Shown: positions 51,781 through 60,713 of the stretch, piece by piece
Position numbering within the stretch: position 1 is the stretch's first letter
Layout of the letters: the number at the start of each line of letters is the position of its first letter
Origin: Clostridia bacterium
GTDB lineage: Bacteria > Bacillota > Clostridia > Christensenellales > Aristaeellaceae
Reading direction: 5' to 3'
DNA length: 64,000 nt
Assembly (NCBI GenBank): GCA_017404985.1
Contig: JAFRBK010000039.1
Coordinates: 60,325 to 124,324, forward strand
The notes under the pieces: model-generated
What the model was told of the DNA's origin: nothing
The model's database searches: none
Seen by the model: only the letters and a program-made list of their open reading frames with translations
Made by a program: the position numbers and the translations under genes

Positions 51781-53172
51781 ATGAAAACAAGAAGGCTCAC
51801 CAAAAAAGAAATGTGGATTTTCGCTGTCGGACAGCTGGGCTGGTCCATTCTCGGCGGGATCATCAATACCTGGCTGGTCACCTTTTATCTGCCGACCAAT
51901 GAAAAGGCCACCTTCTATATTCCGACCGGCCTCGTCGTCTTCGGCGTGCTGACGGTCCTGGGCATTATCACCTTTGTCTGCCGGATCTTCGACGCGGTCA
52001 CCGACCCCTGGATTGCCTCCCTCTCCGACAGGAGCAGGAATCCCAAGGGGCGCAGGATTCCTTTCATGCAGAAGGCCGCCATTCCCTTCGCCATTGTGAC
52101 CGTGCTGGTTTTCTTTGCCCCGGTGGAAGCCATCAGTACGATCAATATCATCTGGATCCTGGTTTTCCTGATTCTGTTCTATCTGTTCATGACGATGTAC
52201 TGCACGCCGTACAACGCCCTGATTTCCGAGTTCGGCAAAACCCAGGAAGACCGGATGTTTATTTCCACGGCGATTTCGCTGACCTTCTTCTTCGGCACCC
52301 TGATCGCTTACCTTCCCTTCATCTTTGCCGGGCCGCTGCAGGCGTCCGTCAGCTATGCCTGGAGCTACCGGATCTGGTTCATCATTCTCGCGGTCATTGC
52401 GCTGGTCTGCCTGCTGGTGCCCTGCTTCAAGCTGAAGGAAAAGGACTTTGTGGACGCCAAGCCCAGCGAGAGCAATGCCCTGAACAGCCTGACCAACACG
52501 TTCAAGAACAGGGACTTCCGCAGATTCGCCGCGTCCGATATCGCCTATTGGATCGGGCTGACGCTTTTCCAGACGGGCCTGCCGTTTTTTGTCAAGGTTT
52601 CCATGCAGCTGGATGAGTTCTATACCACCGTGTTTCTCGGCGGGATGACGGTGCTCTCCGCCTGCTTCTATCCGTTCGTTTCCAAGCTGGTTGCCAAACA
52701 CGGCAAAAAGAAACTGGTCATCATCGGCTTCCTGGGCCTGGCCCTGGCGTACGTGATCACCGCTCTGATCGGCGTGATTCCGGGACTGACCGGCCTTGTC
52801 CCCGGCGCCCTGATTGTTGTCATTGCTGCTTTCCCGATGGCGCTGCTCGGCATTATCCCGCAGGCGATTGTTGCCGATGTGGCGGAGGAGGATGCCATTG
52901 TGACCGGTGAAAAGCGGGAAGGAATGTTCTTCGCAGCCCGCACCTTCGCCATGAAATTCGGCCAGTCCATCGCCATGCTGGTATTTACTTCCCTGGCTGT
53001 GCTCGGCACGGCCCAGGACCTGACCAGCAACGACCTGAAAGCTTCTCCGGAAGGGCTCCGGATCGTGGCCATCGTGGCGGTGTGCTTCTGCGTTCTCGGC
53101 GCAGTGATCCTGACCGCCTATGACGAGAAGAAAGTTCTGTCCACGATTCAGTCCAACGAAAACAAAGAATAA
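51781..53172 (+). CDS. Glycoside-pentoside-hexuronide:cation symporter (MFS/GPH)
   Basis: 463 residues, about 12 membrane helices. The GPH signature is FDAVTDPWIASLSDRSRNPKGRRIPFM, which carries the cation-site Asp residues found in MelB. Other helices include TMYCTPYNALISEFGKTQEDR. It should import a sugar, glycoside or uronide with Na+ or H+. Which sugar is unknown; alpha-galactosides would match the GH36 enzyme at 1.8 kb. It is followed after three bases by the MscS-like gene. Confidence 0.88.
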   Translation: MKTRRLTKKEMWIFAVGQLGWSILGGIINTWLVTFYLPTNEKATFYIPTGLVVFGVLTVLGIITFVCRIFDAVTDPWIASLSDRSRNPKGRRIPFMQKAAIPFAIVTVLVFFAPVEAISTINIIWILVFLILFYLFMTMYCTPYNALISEFGKTQEDRMFISTAISLTFFFGTLIAYLPFIFAGPLQASVSYAWSYRIWFIILAVIALVCLLVPCFKLKEKDFVDAKPSESNALNSLTNTFKNRDFRRFAASDIAYWIGLTLFQTGLPFFVKVSMQLDEFYTTVFLGGMTVLSACFYPFVSKLVAKHGKKKLVIIGFLGLALAYVITALIGVIPGLTGLVPGALIVVIAAFPMALLGIIPQAIVADVAEEDAIVTGEKREGMFFAARTFAMKFGQSIAMLVFTSLAVLGTAQDLTSNDLKASPEGLRIVAIVAVCFCVLGAVILTAYDEKKVLSTIQSNENKE

Positions 53173-53175
53173 AGT

Positions 53176-56127
53176 TTGATGATGAAGAAAAAGAAAATTC
53201 TCGTTTATTCGCTGCTGGCAGTGCTACTGGCAGCCGCCGGCCTGATTCTGTTTCTGACGGAGATTTCCGCGCTGAAGGACAAGGAGCACGCCCAGTGCCA
53301 GATGAAACTGGATACCGCGTGCGAAGTGCTCGAATCCGTCCAGGCGATGCGCACCTCTTCCAGGGCCCGGTTTGAAGAGCAGATTCAGGAGAACCTCCGT
53401 TTTATGACCACCACGCTGGCCGCGGATGTTACGAAGGAAGGATATACAGGCCCGAGGCTGTATGAAGACGGCGCTGTCGTGGAGGTTCGCGACGGGAAAG
53501 TCTCCTGGCCGGAAGGCTATCCGGAGGAGTACGCGGTCCTGGGCGCTGAAGAAATTCTGGCATCCAGCCGGGTTGAGAAAGCCGTTTCTTCTCCCGGTGC
53601 GGAGGATCCGGAGGCAAAGCAGCGGATGGTGTTCGTATCTGGACGGATTGCGGGCAGCTATTATTATGTGGACCGGACCGACATGGCCGAGATCCTTTAC
53701 GACCAGTATGCTTTTCTGGAAGATGAGCGCGTGCAGGAGATCACGGAAGGAACCTTCGGCGGATCGGTGATCATGGTGGCGGAAAAGGAGGATTCGCTTC
53801 CGCTGCTCAACCGGTTCAGCGGCAATCCGGGAGCGACCGATGCCACAGAGCTTGGATTCACAAAAGAAAACCTGCAGGAACGGCGCCGGACGCTGCAGGT
53901 GAACGGCGAGCACTGCCTGTGCGCCTATGCAGCGGTAAACGACGGCGCCGAAATGATGATTTACATCGAACCGACCCGGCATCTGTATGCCCGGGCGCTC
54001 ACGCATACAGGCGTGGCCCTGGCCTCCATCCTGATTATTCTGGTGACCATCACCGCCTATATCTTCTCCGTCCGGGAGTATGTGAAAAACAACCGGCTAT
54101 CCCCCCGGCTGGAAAACCGTTACAAGCCGGGAAATTTCCGGCGGATGCTGGTGATGGCCGGGATTACCGGGGCGATTATCATCTTTGTGTCCACGGCGGT
54201 TTACCAGAGCATGGATACGCTGCATGAGGAAAGCATTGTGAGCGCCGGATCCCTGAGCCGCCTGTATGAATACCTGCAGGAATCGCTGGCGGAGCGGGCA
54301 GCGTATGAAAAGAAGGACGACGAAAACTGGCGCGTGTACCAGGGCATACGGATCGCGGACCTGATCGCCAGGCATCCGGAGGCTGCCAGCCGGGAAAAGC
54401 TGCAGGAATACTGCGATCTGTACGGCATTGATTATTTGATGCTGTTTGATCCGGACGGGAAGGAGATTGCCACGAATTCCGGCTTTACCGGCCTGACCAT
54501 GAATACCGCTCTCGGGGAAAAGGCAGAGGACTTCAAACGGCTGCTGCACGGCGTGGAGAGCATCGTGCATGAACCCTACGAGAACCAGATGACCGGGCAG
54601 AAAAAGCAGATCGTCGGCGTGAGCATGCCGGAAACGTCCGGCTCGGCCAAAGCGCAGCACGGCGCGCTGATTCTGGCCATGGACCCGCAGGCGGACGCCC
54701 CGGGCCAAAGCGGCCCCTACAGGCAGATCCGCCTGCCGGACACCGCGGACCGCCTGATCTTCTTTACCGACCGGGACGAAGGCAGGATCCTGTATTCCGG
54801 AGACGAATCCATTATCGGAAGAACGGCAGCGTCCTGCGGCCTGCCAGAAAAAAGCCTGACAGAGAACGTGTTTACGGATTATGCCACCGTAAACGGCACG
54901 CCCAGCTATGTGACGATGATCCGCCAGAAGGAGATGAACTTCTTCTACGTTCTCTCCGACTCCTGGCTGTTCAGCAGCATGATTCCGTTTACCCTCGTCG
55001 CGCTGGCGGCCTACCTGGTGCTCCTGGCAGCCATGCTTCTGGCCGGCCTGAAGGGATACAACGCAAAAACCTTCGCGGCCTGTGCGTTGGAGAACGCCTC
55101 GAAGGAAGCGCTGCCGGAAGCCGCCATCAACGGGAAACCCGTCCGGGATGCCACGGAGCTGCTGGTCAGCAGCGGCAGGAAAAGCAGACTGGAGGGCGCA
55201 TCGCCGGAGAAAAAGGCGGGGCTTCTCCTTCGGTTTGACATCCTGCTGCTGGTGGTGATTCCGACGCTGATCCTGGTGCTGGGAAAAGGGGACAGCTTCA
55301 GCGGCACGTCGCTCCTGAACTTTATCCTGCTTGGAAAATGGACGCGGGGGCTGAATGCTTTCTCCATCAGCGCGAGCATTTTCATGGCGGCCATCGGCTT
55401 CCTCATCCTTCTTTTGTGCAACCTTCTTCTGTCCCTGATCTCCGGCTTTACGGGCCGGGGCGGGGAAACCCTCTGCCGGCTGCTTTACAGCCTTTGCCGC
55501 TATGTTGTCATCCTCACGGTGGTCTATTACATCTTTGAGTATTTCGGACTGTCCCTGGCCACCTATTTTGCCGGCCTGAGCATGGTTTCCATCGCGATTT
55601 CGCTGGGTTCCAAGGAGATGGTGGCGGATATCGTGAGCGGGCTCATGATCCTGTTTGAAAACCAGTTCCAGGTGGGGGATTATGTGGAGCTGGACGGATG
55701 CCGGGGGAAGGTCCTGGAAATGGGCATTCGTTCCACGAAGCTGCTGACCGCCAATAACGACATCCGGTATATCAGCAACAGCGGGATCCGCTCGATCGTC
55801 AACAAAACCAGAAATCTTTCCCCCTGCGATACGGAGATCACGGTTATTTCCGCAGAACCGCTTGAAACCATCGAGGAAACATTCCGCCGCGTGATTCCGG
55901 AGATCGAAAAGAAGAAACAGCTGATGATCGAAGGCCTGAAGCTGGAGGGAATTACCAGGGTCAGCGAAGAAGGCCGCATGGAAGGCGTCCGAATGGTTTC
56001 TGTCCGGATCAGCTGCGAATGCCTGGAGAAGGACCTGGGCGATGTCCGGGATTTCATCAACCGCGAGCTCTTCCTCTTCTGCGAACGCGAGCATATCCGA
56101 ATCTGCTCATCCGCCGGGATGAGGTAA
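53176..56127 (+). CDS. Large MscS-family channel with extracytoplasmic sensor regions
   Basis: 983 residues. Order: one N-terminal membrane helix (about 9-29), an extracytoplasmic region (about 30-270), two helices near 280-345, a second extracytoplasmic region (about 345-590) with Cache/PAS-like sequence (YGIDYLMLFDPDGKEIATNSG), then a group of helices ending in the MscS pore (about 780-830: YFGLSLATYFAGLSMVSIAI). The cytoplasmic beta domain follows: GLMILFENQFQVGDYVEL and the MscS motif ISNSGIRSIVNKTR. MscS channels release solutes on osmotic downshock. The two sensor-like regions suggest ligand or envelope input. The ribosome site is weak (AAAGTTTG), so it may be translated by coupling to the symporter. 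Confidence 0.87.
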   Translation: MMMKKKKILVYSLLAVLLAAAGLILFLTEISALKDKEHAQCQMKLDTACEVLESVQAMRTSSRARFEEQIQENLRFMTTTLAADVTKEGYTGPRLYEDGAVVEVRDGKVSWPEGYPEEYAVLGAEEILASSRVEKAVSSPGAEDPEAKQRMVFVSGRIAGSYYYVDRTDMAEILYDQYAFLEDERVQEITEGTFGGSVIMVAEKEDSLPLLNRFSGNPGATDATELGFTKENLQERRRTLQVNGEHCLCAYAAVNDGAEMMIYIEPTRHLYARALTHTGVALASILIILVTITAYIFSVREYVKNNRLSPRLENRYKPGNFRRMLVMAGITGAIIIFVSTAVYQSMDTLHEESIVSAGSLSRLYEYLQESLAERAAYEKKDDENWRVYQGIRIADLIARHPEAASREKLQEYCDLYGIDYLMLFDPDGKEIATNSGFTGLTMNTALGEKAEDFKRLLHGVESIVHEPYENQMTGQKKQIVGVSMPETSGSAKAQHGALILAMDPQADAPGQSGPYRQIRLPDTADRLIFFTDRDEGRILYSGDESIIGRTAASCGLPEKSLTENVFTDYATVNGTPSYVTMIRQKEMNFFYVLSDSWLFSSMIPFTLVALAAYLVLLAAMLLAGLKGYNAKTFAACALENASKEALPEAAINGKPVRDATELLVSSGRKSRLEGASPEKKAGLLLRFDILLLVVIPTLILVLGKGDSFSGTSLLNFILLGKWTRGLNAFSISASIFMAAIGFLILLLCNLLLSLISGFTGRGGETLCRLLYSLCRYVVILTVVYYIFEYFGLSLATYFAGLSMVSIAISLGSKEMVADIVSGLMILFENQFQVGDYVELDGCRGKVLEMGIRSTKLLTANNDIRYISNSGIRSIVNKTRNLSPCDTEITVISAEPLETIEETFRRVIPEIEKKKQLMIEGLKLEGITRVSEEGRMEGVRMVSVRISCECLEKDLGDVRDFINRELFLFCEREHIRICSSAGMR

Positions 56128-56340
56128 TAAAAAGCTTTTTCGCAATCTTCTGAAGAATCCGAATATCCACCTTCCTTGCCCCTCGTGCATCTGCGGTGCG
56201 GGGTAAAAGGACAGCATGGGCACTTAAGATCATTTCCCGTATACCACCATCGTCCGGCATTTTCAATCATTTTCTGGTTTCGGAGAAACGCCGGCGATGA
56301 AAAATTTTCCAGGGAGGATGTGGTTTTTCTCCCATATTTA

Positions 56341-56369
56341 TTGACAAGACGGAAACCGTAGAATATCTT
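56341..56369 (+). promoter_or_regulatory. Promoter of the 5'-nucleotidase gene
   Basis: TTGACA (56341-56346), 17 bases, TATCTT (56364-56369). The rest of the 289-base gap (56128-56340) shows no gene or clear repeat. Confidence 0.55.
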
Positions 56370-56416
56370 TAAATATGAAGAAAAATCATAACGGAATCAG
56401 GAACAGGGAGGGCATT

Positions 56417-58738
56417 ATGAAAGAATGGTTCAGAAAAATCATATCCATCCTGGCAGCTGCAATTCTCTGCATCACCCTGGCGATGCAGCCGGCTATGCAG
56501 ACGGCTTCCGCGGAGGCAGCGCAGACAGCAGCCAGTGCCCCTGAATCGGGCCATCCTGAGGAAAACAGCATTCTCGCGGAAAAGGTGGAATGGGCGCAGC
56601 TGCGGGAAGGCGACCGGTTCTATATTGTGATCCGGGCCGGGGACAGGGCGATTTCCCTGAACCAGAAGAAAACCCGGCTGGACTGGGCGGCAGTGACTGT
56701 CGGGCAGACGGCCACCCGCCAGGTGCTGACGGACGTCGGGGAAGGCGCGGCGCTGTTCGAAATTGCCCCGGCCGGCGACGGCAGCGTGTATTTCAAATGT
56801 GACAACGGCTACCTGACTACGTCGGAGGACGGGCGTTCGCTGTTCTATACCCAAACACCGGGCGCCGGCAGCCGCTGGCAGTCGGATGACGGCGAAATCC
56901 TGACCCACGCGGACATGCTGCGGGAAGGGATCAATGGGGGACTGCCCAACAGGGTGTACATTGAATACTATACCGGCGGCGGGTATTTCGGATCCTTCTG
57001 GTCCAACGGAACCACCGACGTGCCCATGCTGGTCATGGATTTTTACAGGGCAGGGAACAGCAAGCCGGAAGAGGCCGTCCTGAAGGAAAACCTGTATTAT
57101 CTGCCGGTGTTCGAAACATCGGACCTGCACGGCATTCTGGCAGACACAAACGGCGATAAACTGCAATACAGGGTCGCTTATATTTCCGACAAGGTGAAGG
57201 ACATCCGCGGATATGAACCGAACACCCGGAAGGAACTGGCCGTGCTGCTGGACGGAGGGGACATTTTCCAGGGAACGACCGTATCCAGCGTGACAAACGG
57301 GCATGCCCTTTCCGCCGCTTTTGATCTGATGGGGTATGATGCAGTGACGGTGGGCAACCATGAATTTGACTGGGGACTGGATACGGTGATCGATCCGGAC
57401 GGAACGCTGATGGACTACAGCGTGAAGCAGTTTGTCGGTGAAAACAAAACCCCTGTGGTGATTGCAAACCTGTACAAAAACGGGGAGAAGATTCCCGGCG
57501 TGAAGGACTACGTGATCCTGGACAAAACAGCCCGGGACGCCGAGGGCAACGAAATGCCGGTGAAGATCGGCGTCATCGGCATGGCCGACGATTATGAGGA
57601 AAGCGTCCTGTATGAGAGCTTCATCGGCGCAGGGTACAGCATTTCCCTGGATTACGATGCCATCAACGCACTGGCGGAAGAGCTGGAATCGGGCGGGCAG
57701 TGCGACGCCACCATTCTGCTGGCGCACGGCAAAGCGGTCAAAGCCGCGGAACGCCTGGGGGACAAGACTGCCATCGACCTGGTGCTGGGCGGGCACAAAC
57801 ACAGCGAAGAAAACTGGAGAACGACCGGCGGTTTGCTTTATATGGCTCCCGCCGGGAAAGCGGGAACCTATGAATACTGCGAAATGGCATTTGCGGAGGA
57901 AAACGGGAACCCGGTTTTCAGAAAGGCCTGCAACAACCGAAGCGTATACACCAAAACCGGGCTCGCGGAAATGACGGAAAAGGGCCGGGAAGCGGAAGAA
58001 CTGGACCCGGAAATCGTGATGCTGACCGATACAGCGATCCGGGCAGTGGATGATTTGCTTGGCGCAGAGGTCGGCTATATCACGGTAAGCGCGAAAAAGA
58101 ACGACTGGCTCCCTGGGAGCGGGGACCGTTCATCGGCGCTGGGCAACTGGGTTTGTTCCATCACTGCCAGAATCGGCGGGACTGAGATCGCCATGATGAA
58201 CAGCGGCGGCATTCGGACCGGGTTCCCGATTCCGGAGGGCAACGATTCCCGCATTATCACGCTGCAGGATATCTACGAGATGCTGGCGCTAAACAACGAG
58301 ATCTGTGTTTTTGAGATCACCTGGGATGAGCTGGAGAAGGTGCTTACTTATTCCCTGACAAAGCGAGGCGAAATGCTGTTCACGGAAGGAACAGGGTTCA
58401 CCTGCTATTATACGGACAAAACGGTGCAGGCCATTCTGAACAATGACGGGGAAACGATTTATGACCACGGCACCTGGAAGGATGGATGGAAGGAGAAAAA
58501 AGTCCGGATTGCCATTGTGGAATTCCTGGCCACCGCTGATCGGACGGATGCGGACAGCCACCTCGCCAATCCTTTCTGTGAATGGATCAATACCGACCGG
58601 TTCATCGGGAAAGCTGACACCCAGATCGAAGGGGCGATTCGCGTCCTGACGCAGGAGGCCATGGAGAACGACGGCCATCTGGCCATCGATACCAGGCCGC
58701 ATTTTATCAACAGGGATTATGAACCGGAGTCCAGATAA
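56417..58738 (+). CDS. Secreted 5'-nucleotidase/2',3'-cyclic phosphodiesterase family
   Basis: 773 residues with a signal peptide (ILAAAILCITLAMQPAM...ASA). Residues about 45-215 form a beta-rich N-terminal region without a recognised motif. Then a calcineurin-like metallophosphatase domain: FETSDLHGILADT, LDGGDIFQG, VGNHEFDWGLD, LAHGKAV and LGGHKHSEEN. The C-terminal nucleotide-binding domain has MNSGGIRTGFPIPEG. It would release nucleosides and phosphate from extracellular nucleotides. The N-terminal module is an unusual addition compared with UshA. The ATG at 56417 has GGGAGGG upstream; 14 earlier codons would spoil the signal peptide. Confidence 0.9.
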   Translation: MKEWFRKIISILAAAILCITLAMQPAMQTASAEAAQTAASAPESGHPEENSILAEKVEWAQLREGDRFYIVIRAGDRAISLNQKKTRLDWAAVTVGQTATRQVLTDVGEGAALFEIAPAGDGSVYFKCDNGYLTTSEDGRSLFYTQTPGAGSRWQSDDGEILTHADMLREGINGGLPNRVYIEYYTGGGYFGSFWSNGTTDVPMLVMDFYRAGNSKPEEAVLKENLYYLPVFETSDLHGILADTNGDKLQYRVAYISDKVKDIRGYEPNTRKELAVLLDGGDIFQGTTVSSVTNGHALSAAFDLMGYDAVTVGNHEFDWGLDTVIDPDGTLMDYSVKQFVGENKTPVVIANLYKNGEKIPGVKDYVILDKTARDAEGNEMPVKIGVIGMADDYEESVLYESFIGAGYSISLDYDAINALAEELESGGQCDATILLAHGKAVKAAERLGDKTAIDLVLGGHKHSEENWRTTGGLLYMAPAGKAGTYEYCEMAFAEENGNPVFRKACNNRSVYTKTGLAEMTEKGREAEELDPEIVMLTDTAIRAVDDLLGAEVGYITVSAKKNDWLPGSGDRSSALGNWVCSITARIGGTEIAMMNSGGIRTGFPIPEGNDSRIITLQDIYEMLALNNEICVFEITWDELEKVLTYSLTKRGEMLFTEGTGFTCYYTDKTVQAILNNDGETIYDHGTWKDGWKEKKVRIAIVEFLATADRTDADSHLANPFCEWINTDRFIGKADTQIEGAIRVLTQEAMENDGHLAIDTRPHFINRDYEPESR

Positions 58739-58784
58739 AGCCGGGACGGCTGAAAACATGACCTGAGGGGAGCAATACGAGCCT

Positions 58785-59159
58785 ATGTCCAAAAACCAAT
58801 GGGAAGATCGGCTTGCCGAACGGGAGAAAAACCAGCGCTGGCTTGAAGAACGGTTCTATGACCTTGACTATCCCGGGCTGTATCTCGGGGACGAGATGAA
58901 TACGTTCCACTTTGACTGGGACAGGGCCATCCGCGAAAACCGAATCGGGGAACATTTCCGCATTGCCCTGATGAACCTGTGCACATCCCAACTCACCTTT
59001 GCCGCGCCGGCTGTCATGCTGTTTTATGAACAGCTTCATGCGTATGATGCGAGCTGGGTCGTTGAGCGGTCCTTTTGCCCGCCCACAGCGAATAACCAAA
59101 AACGGATCAGATTTAACCCGCATAAAATCATCCTTGCAATTTTGCCGGAAATTGTGTAA
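58785..59159 (+). pseudogene. Truncated gene, resembles the N-terminus of a B12-type radical SAM protein
   Basis: 124 codons. Residues 1-103 read as the start of a larger enzyme: ERFYDLDYPGLYLGDEMNT, HFDWDRA, FRIALMNLCTSQLTFAAPAV and WVVERSFCPPTANN fit, from memory, the N-terminal domain of uncharacterised B12-binding-like radical SAM proteins. No CxxxCxxC cluster follows. From about 59095 the sequence turns AT-rich (RIRFNPHKIILAILPEIV) and stops. The break therefore looks like a recombination point. The stop overlaps the -10 box of the RNA gene that follows. It could still be expressed as a short protein. Upstream, the ribosome site GAGGGGAG is good. Confidence 0.55.
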
Positions 59160-59162
59160 AGT
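59134..59162 (+). promoter_or_regulatory. Promoter for the pseudoknotted RNA
   Basis: TTGCAA (59134-59139), 17 bases, TAAAGT (59157-59162). The predicted start at about 59169 falls two bases before the closing stem of the RNA. Confidence 0.55.
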
Positions 59163-59168
59163 GATTCA

Positions 59169-59301
59169 GTGAGAAGGGTGCGGCGCAAGCCGCGTTCCCA
59201 GCGGATCAGACAGGTCTTCCATGGAAAAGGCTTTGGGAACAGCCGAAGACTGAAGCTGATATTGTAACGCCAAGGCGTGAAAGACTCCCTTCTCATTTTT
59301 T
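59169..59301 (+). ncRNA. Candidate structured small RNA with a pseudoknot
   Basis: About 133 bases. GAGAAGGG (59171-59178) pairs with CCCTTCTC (59287-59294), which is followed by ATTTTTT, so the closing stem is also the terminator. Inside: a GCGGC-GCAA-GCCGC hairpin (59180-59193); a composite arm made by ATCAG/CTGAT (59205-59209 with 59256-59260), GTCTTC/GAAGAC (59214-59219 with 59245-59250) and GGCT/AGCC (59229-59232 with 59241-59244); and an ACGC-CAAG-GCGT hairpin (59267-59278). The apical loop TTGGGAAC is complementary over seven bases to GTTCCCA (59194-59200), giving a pseudoknot. There is no downstream gene on this strand, so it is not a leader. I do not recognise the family; it does not read as SRP, 6S, tmRNA, RNase P or a known riboswitch. 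Confidence 0.6.
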
Positions 59302-59314
59302 GATGCATGAAGAA

Positions 59315-59341
59315 ACGGCCCGCAGCATTCCTGCGGGCCGT
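59315..59341. terminator. Bidirectional hairpin between the RNA and the reverse transcriptase
   Basis: ACGGCCCGCAG and CTGCGGGCCGT form an 11-bp perfect stem around a five-base loop; TTTCTTC follows on the minus strand and TTTACC on the plus strand. It probably ends the reverse transcriptase transcript. Confidence 0.75.
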
Positions 59342-59374
59342 TTACCTTACACGCGTGTGTTCCGACGGGAAAAC

Positions 59375-60622
59375 TTACAGCCAGTGTTCGGGATCAACAT
59401 GGTAATATGCATGAACCAGGCTGCGGTACCCGAGAGCCTGCAGATCCTCATAGCGGACGTTGTACCTCCGCTTGTGCATGCTGCCGTTCATGACCAGGCG
59501 GATGGCATCCTGCACGTACCGGTCGACCTGGTTCAGCCCTTCCGTGGTGGTGATAATCGGGAAATACCAGCGGGCCCAGCACAGCTCATGGGGCAAAAAG
59601 GTTCCGAAGAAAACACGGTTACAGAATCTGACCATCTTTTCGCCGACAACCCTGTCTTCCAGATGCGCCCGCTTTTTGTAACGCAGGAGGCGGTTGGCCC
59701 GAATGCGGATTTTCCGCTTGATTTTTTCGACAGCATGGTCGGAAAGGTCCACCAGGCCGTTGGAAACCTGGAAGCCCAGGATTTCCACCGATCCACCGGG
59801 CTCGATCAGCTCGGTTTTGTTCGGATTGGTATAAAGCTGCTTTTCATCCAGAATCCCATAGAACTTTTTCAGGTAGGCTTCCGCTTCCTCCCTGTCCCTG
59901 GCCAGGATGACAATGTCATCGGAATACCGGCAGTAAAGCGGGGAACGCATATTGAAATACCAGTCCATCTCCATGAGATAGACATTCATGAAATAATTCG
60001 CTACCGGAAGGCCGCCCAGGCCGCCGGGCTCGCAGGCAACCACGGAGCCGTCCGGCTCGATGCATTCCCGGCGAAGGAGCAGGAATTTCAGCAGGCCGAG
60101 AAGGGCGGGGTCATTCGGCCACATCTCTTCCAGCCGGGGGATGATCTTTTCCGGCACAATGGAACCGACATAGTTGGACACATCTGTCTTGATGATCCAG
60201 AAACGGTCCAGGTTGTGGAAACTGCGGATCTTTTTCAGAAAATCCTTGGCATGCACATTCCGGCGGAAGGAATAAAGGCCGGGAGGGAACATGGTGCTGT
60301 CATAGTCATGCAGGATCCAGGAGACCATTCGGAGAATATACAGGTCCCGGCCCTTCAGGGCATACACATCCCTTTTTTTGCCGGAGGCATTTTTGGCAAT
60401 CCGGTAGTGAAAAGGCGCGGAGAAGAAATAATCTCCTTTTTTCAGCCGCTCGAGATCGGCCGGGTATTCTTCGCTGTACAGGTAGGCTTCCATTTCCGCA
60501 TGCTGGTCCGGGTCATGCTTCTGCTTGCCGGTTTCAACCTGATGAGCCAGGAAAGATGAAATTTTCTCCTTGTCGGCGGCAAGGTCGAGTACGCCGGGAG
60601 CGGGTGCCTGAATCTGAGTCAA
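59375..60622 (-). CDS. Orphan reverse transcriptase
   Basis: 415 residues. The polymerase core is clear: motif A WIIKTDVSNYVGSI (Asp147), motif B GGLGGLPVANYFMNVYL, motif C CRYSDDIVIL (Asp235, Asp236), motif D/E with EILGFQVSNG, and a basic thumb-like region (KRKIRIRANRLLRYKKR). Motif B lacks the usual QGxxxSP form. There is no maturase X or endonuclease domain, so it is not a standard group II intron protein. The first 90 residues (SAPFHYRIAKNASGKKRDVY) resemble the entry motif of retron, DGR and 'unknown group' enzymes. The start is TTG with a strong GGAGGTGA seven bases before it. It faces the candidate RNA convergently. The role is unknown; phage defence is one option. Confidence 0.88.
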   Translation of the reverse strand: MTQIQAPAPGVLDLAADKEKISSFLAHQVETGKQKHDPDQHAEMEAYLYSEEYPADLERLKKGDYFFSAPFHYRIAKNASGKKRDVYALKGRDLYILRMVSWILHDYDSTMFPPGLYSFRRNVHAKDFLKKIRSFHNLDRFWIIKTDVSNYVGSIVPEKIIPRLEEMWPNDPALLGLLKFLLLRRECIEPDGSVVACEPGGLGGLPVANYFMNVYLMEMDWYFNMRSPLYCRYSDDIVILARDREEAEAYLKKFYGILDEKQLYTNPNKTELIEPGGSVEILGFQVSNGLVDLSDHAVEKIKRKIRIRANRLLRYKKRAHLEDRVVGEKMVRFCNRVFFGTFLPHELCWARWYFPIITTTEGLNQVDRYVQDAIRLVMNGSMHKRRYNVRYEDLQALGYRSLVHAYYHVDPEHWL

Positions 60623-60684
60623 GGCGAATCACCTCCAGTATCATCTCTGTCGGAGCCGGAAGGCTTAAGCTCAAACAACAATAT

Positions 60685-60713
60685 ATAATACATTGAATTC
60701 AACGAAAATCCAA
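60685..60713 (-). promoter_or_regulatory. Promoter of the reverse transcriptase
   Basis: Minus-strand TTGGAT (60708-60713), 17 bases, TATTAT (60685-60690). The leader is about 55 bases, too short for a retron msr-msd in the usual upstream position. Confidence 0.5.

Noticed and set aside
53224-54006. Minus-strand frame opposite the MscS gene
   Set aside because: Antisense to a continuous membrane protein with expected motifs.
59169-59301. SRP RNA, 6S RNA or group II intron domains
   Set aside because: No GGAA-tetraloop SRP core, no 6S central bubble, no GUGYG start or domain V hairpin; size and pseudoknot do not fit.
59375-60622. Diversity-generating retroelement
   Set aside because: Motif B does not match the DGR form and no template/variable repeat pair or accessory Avd gene was seen nearby.
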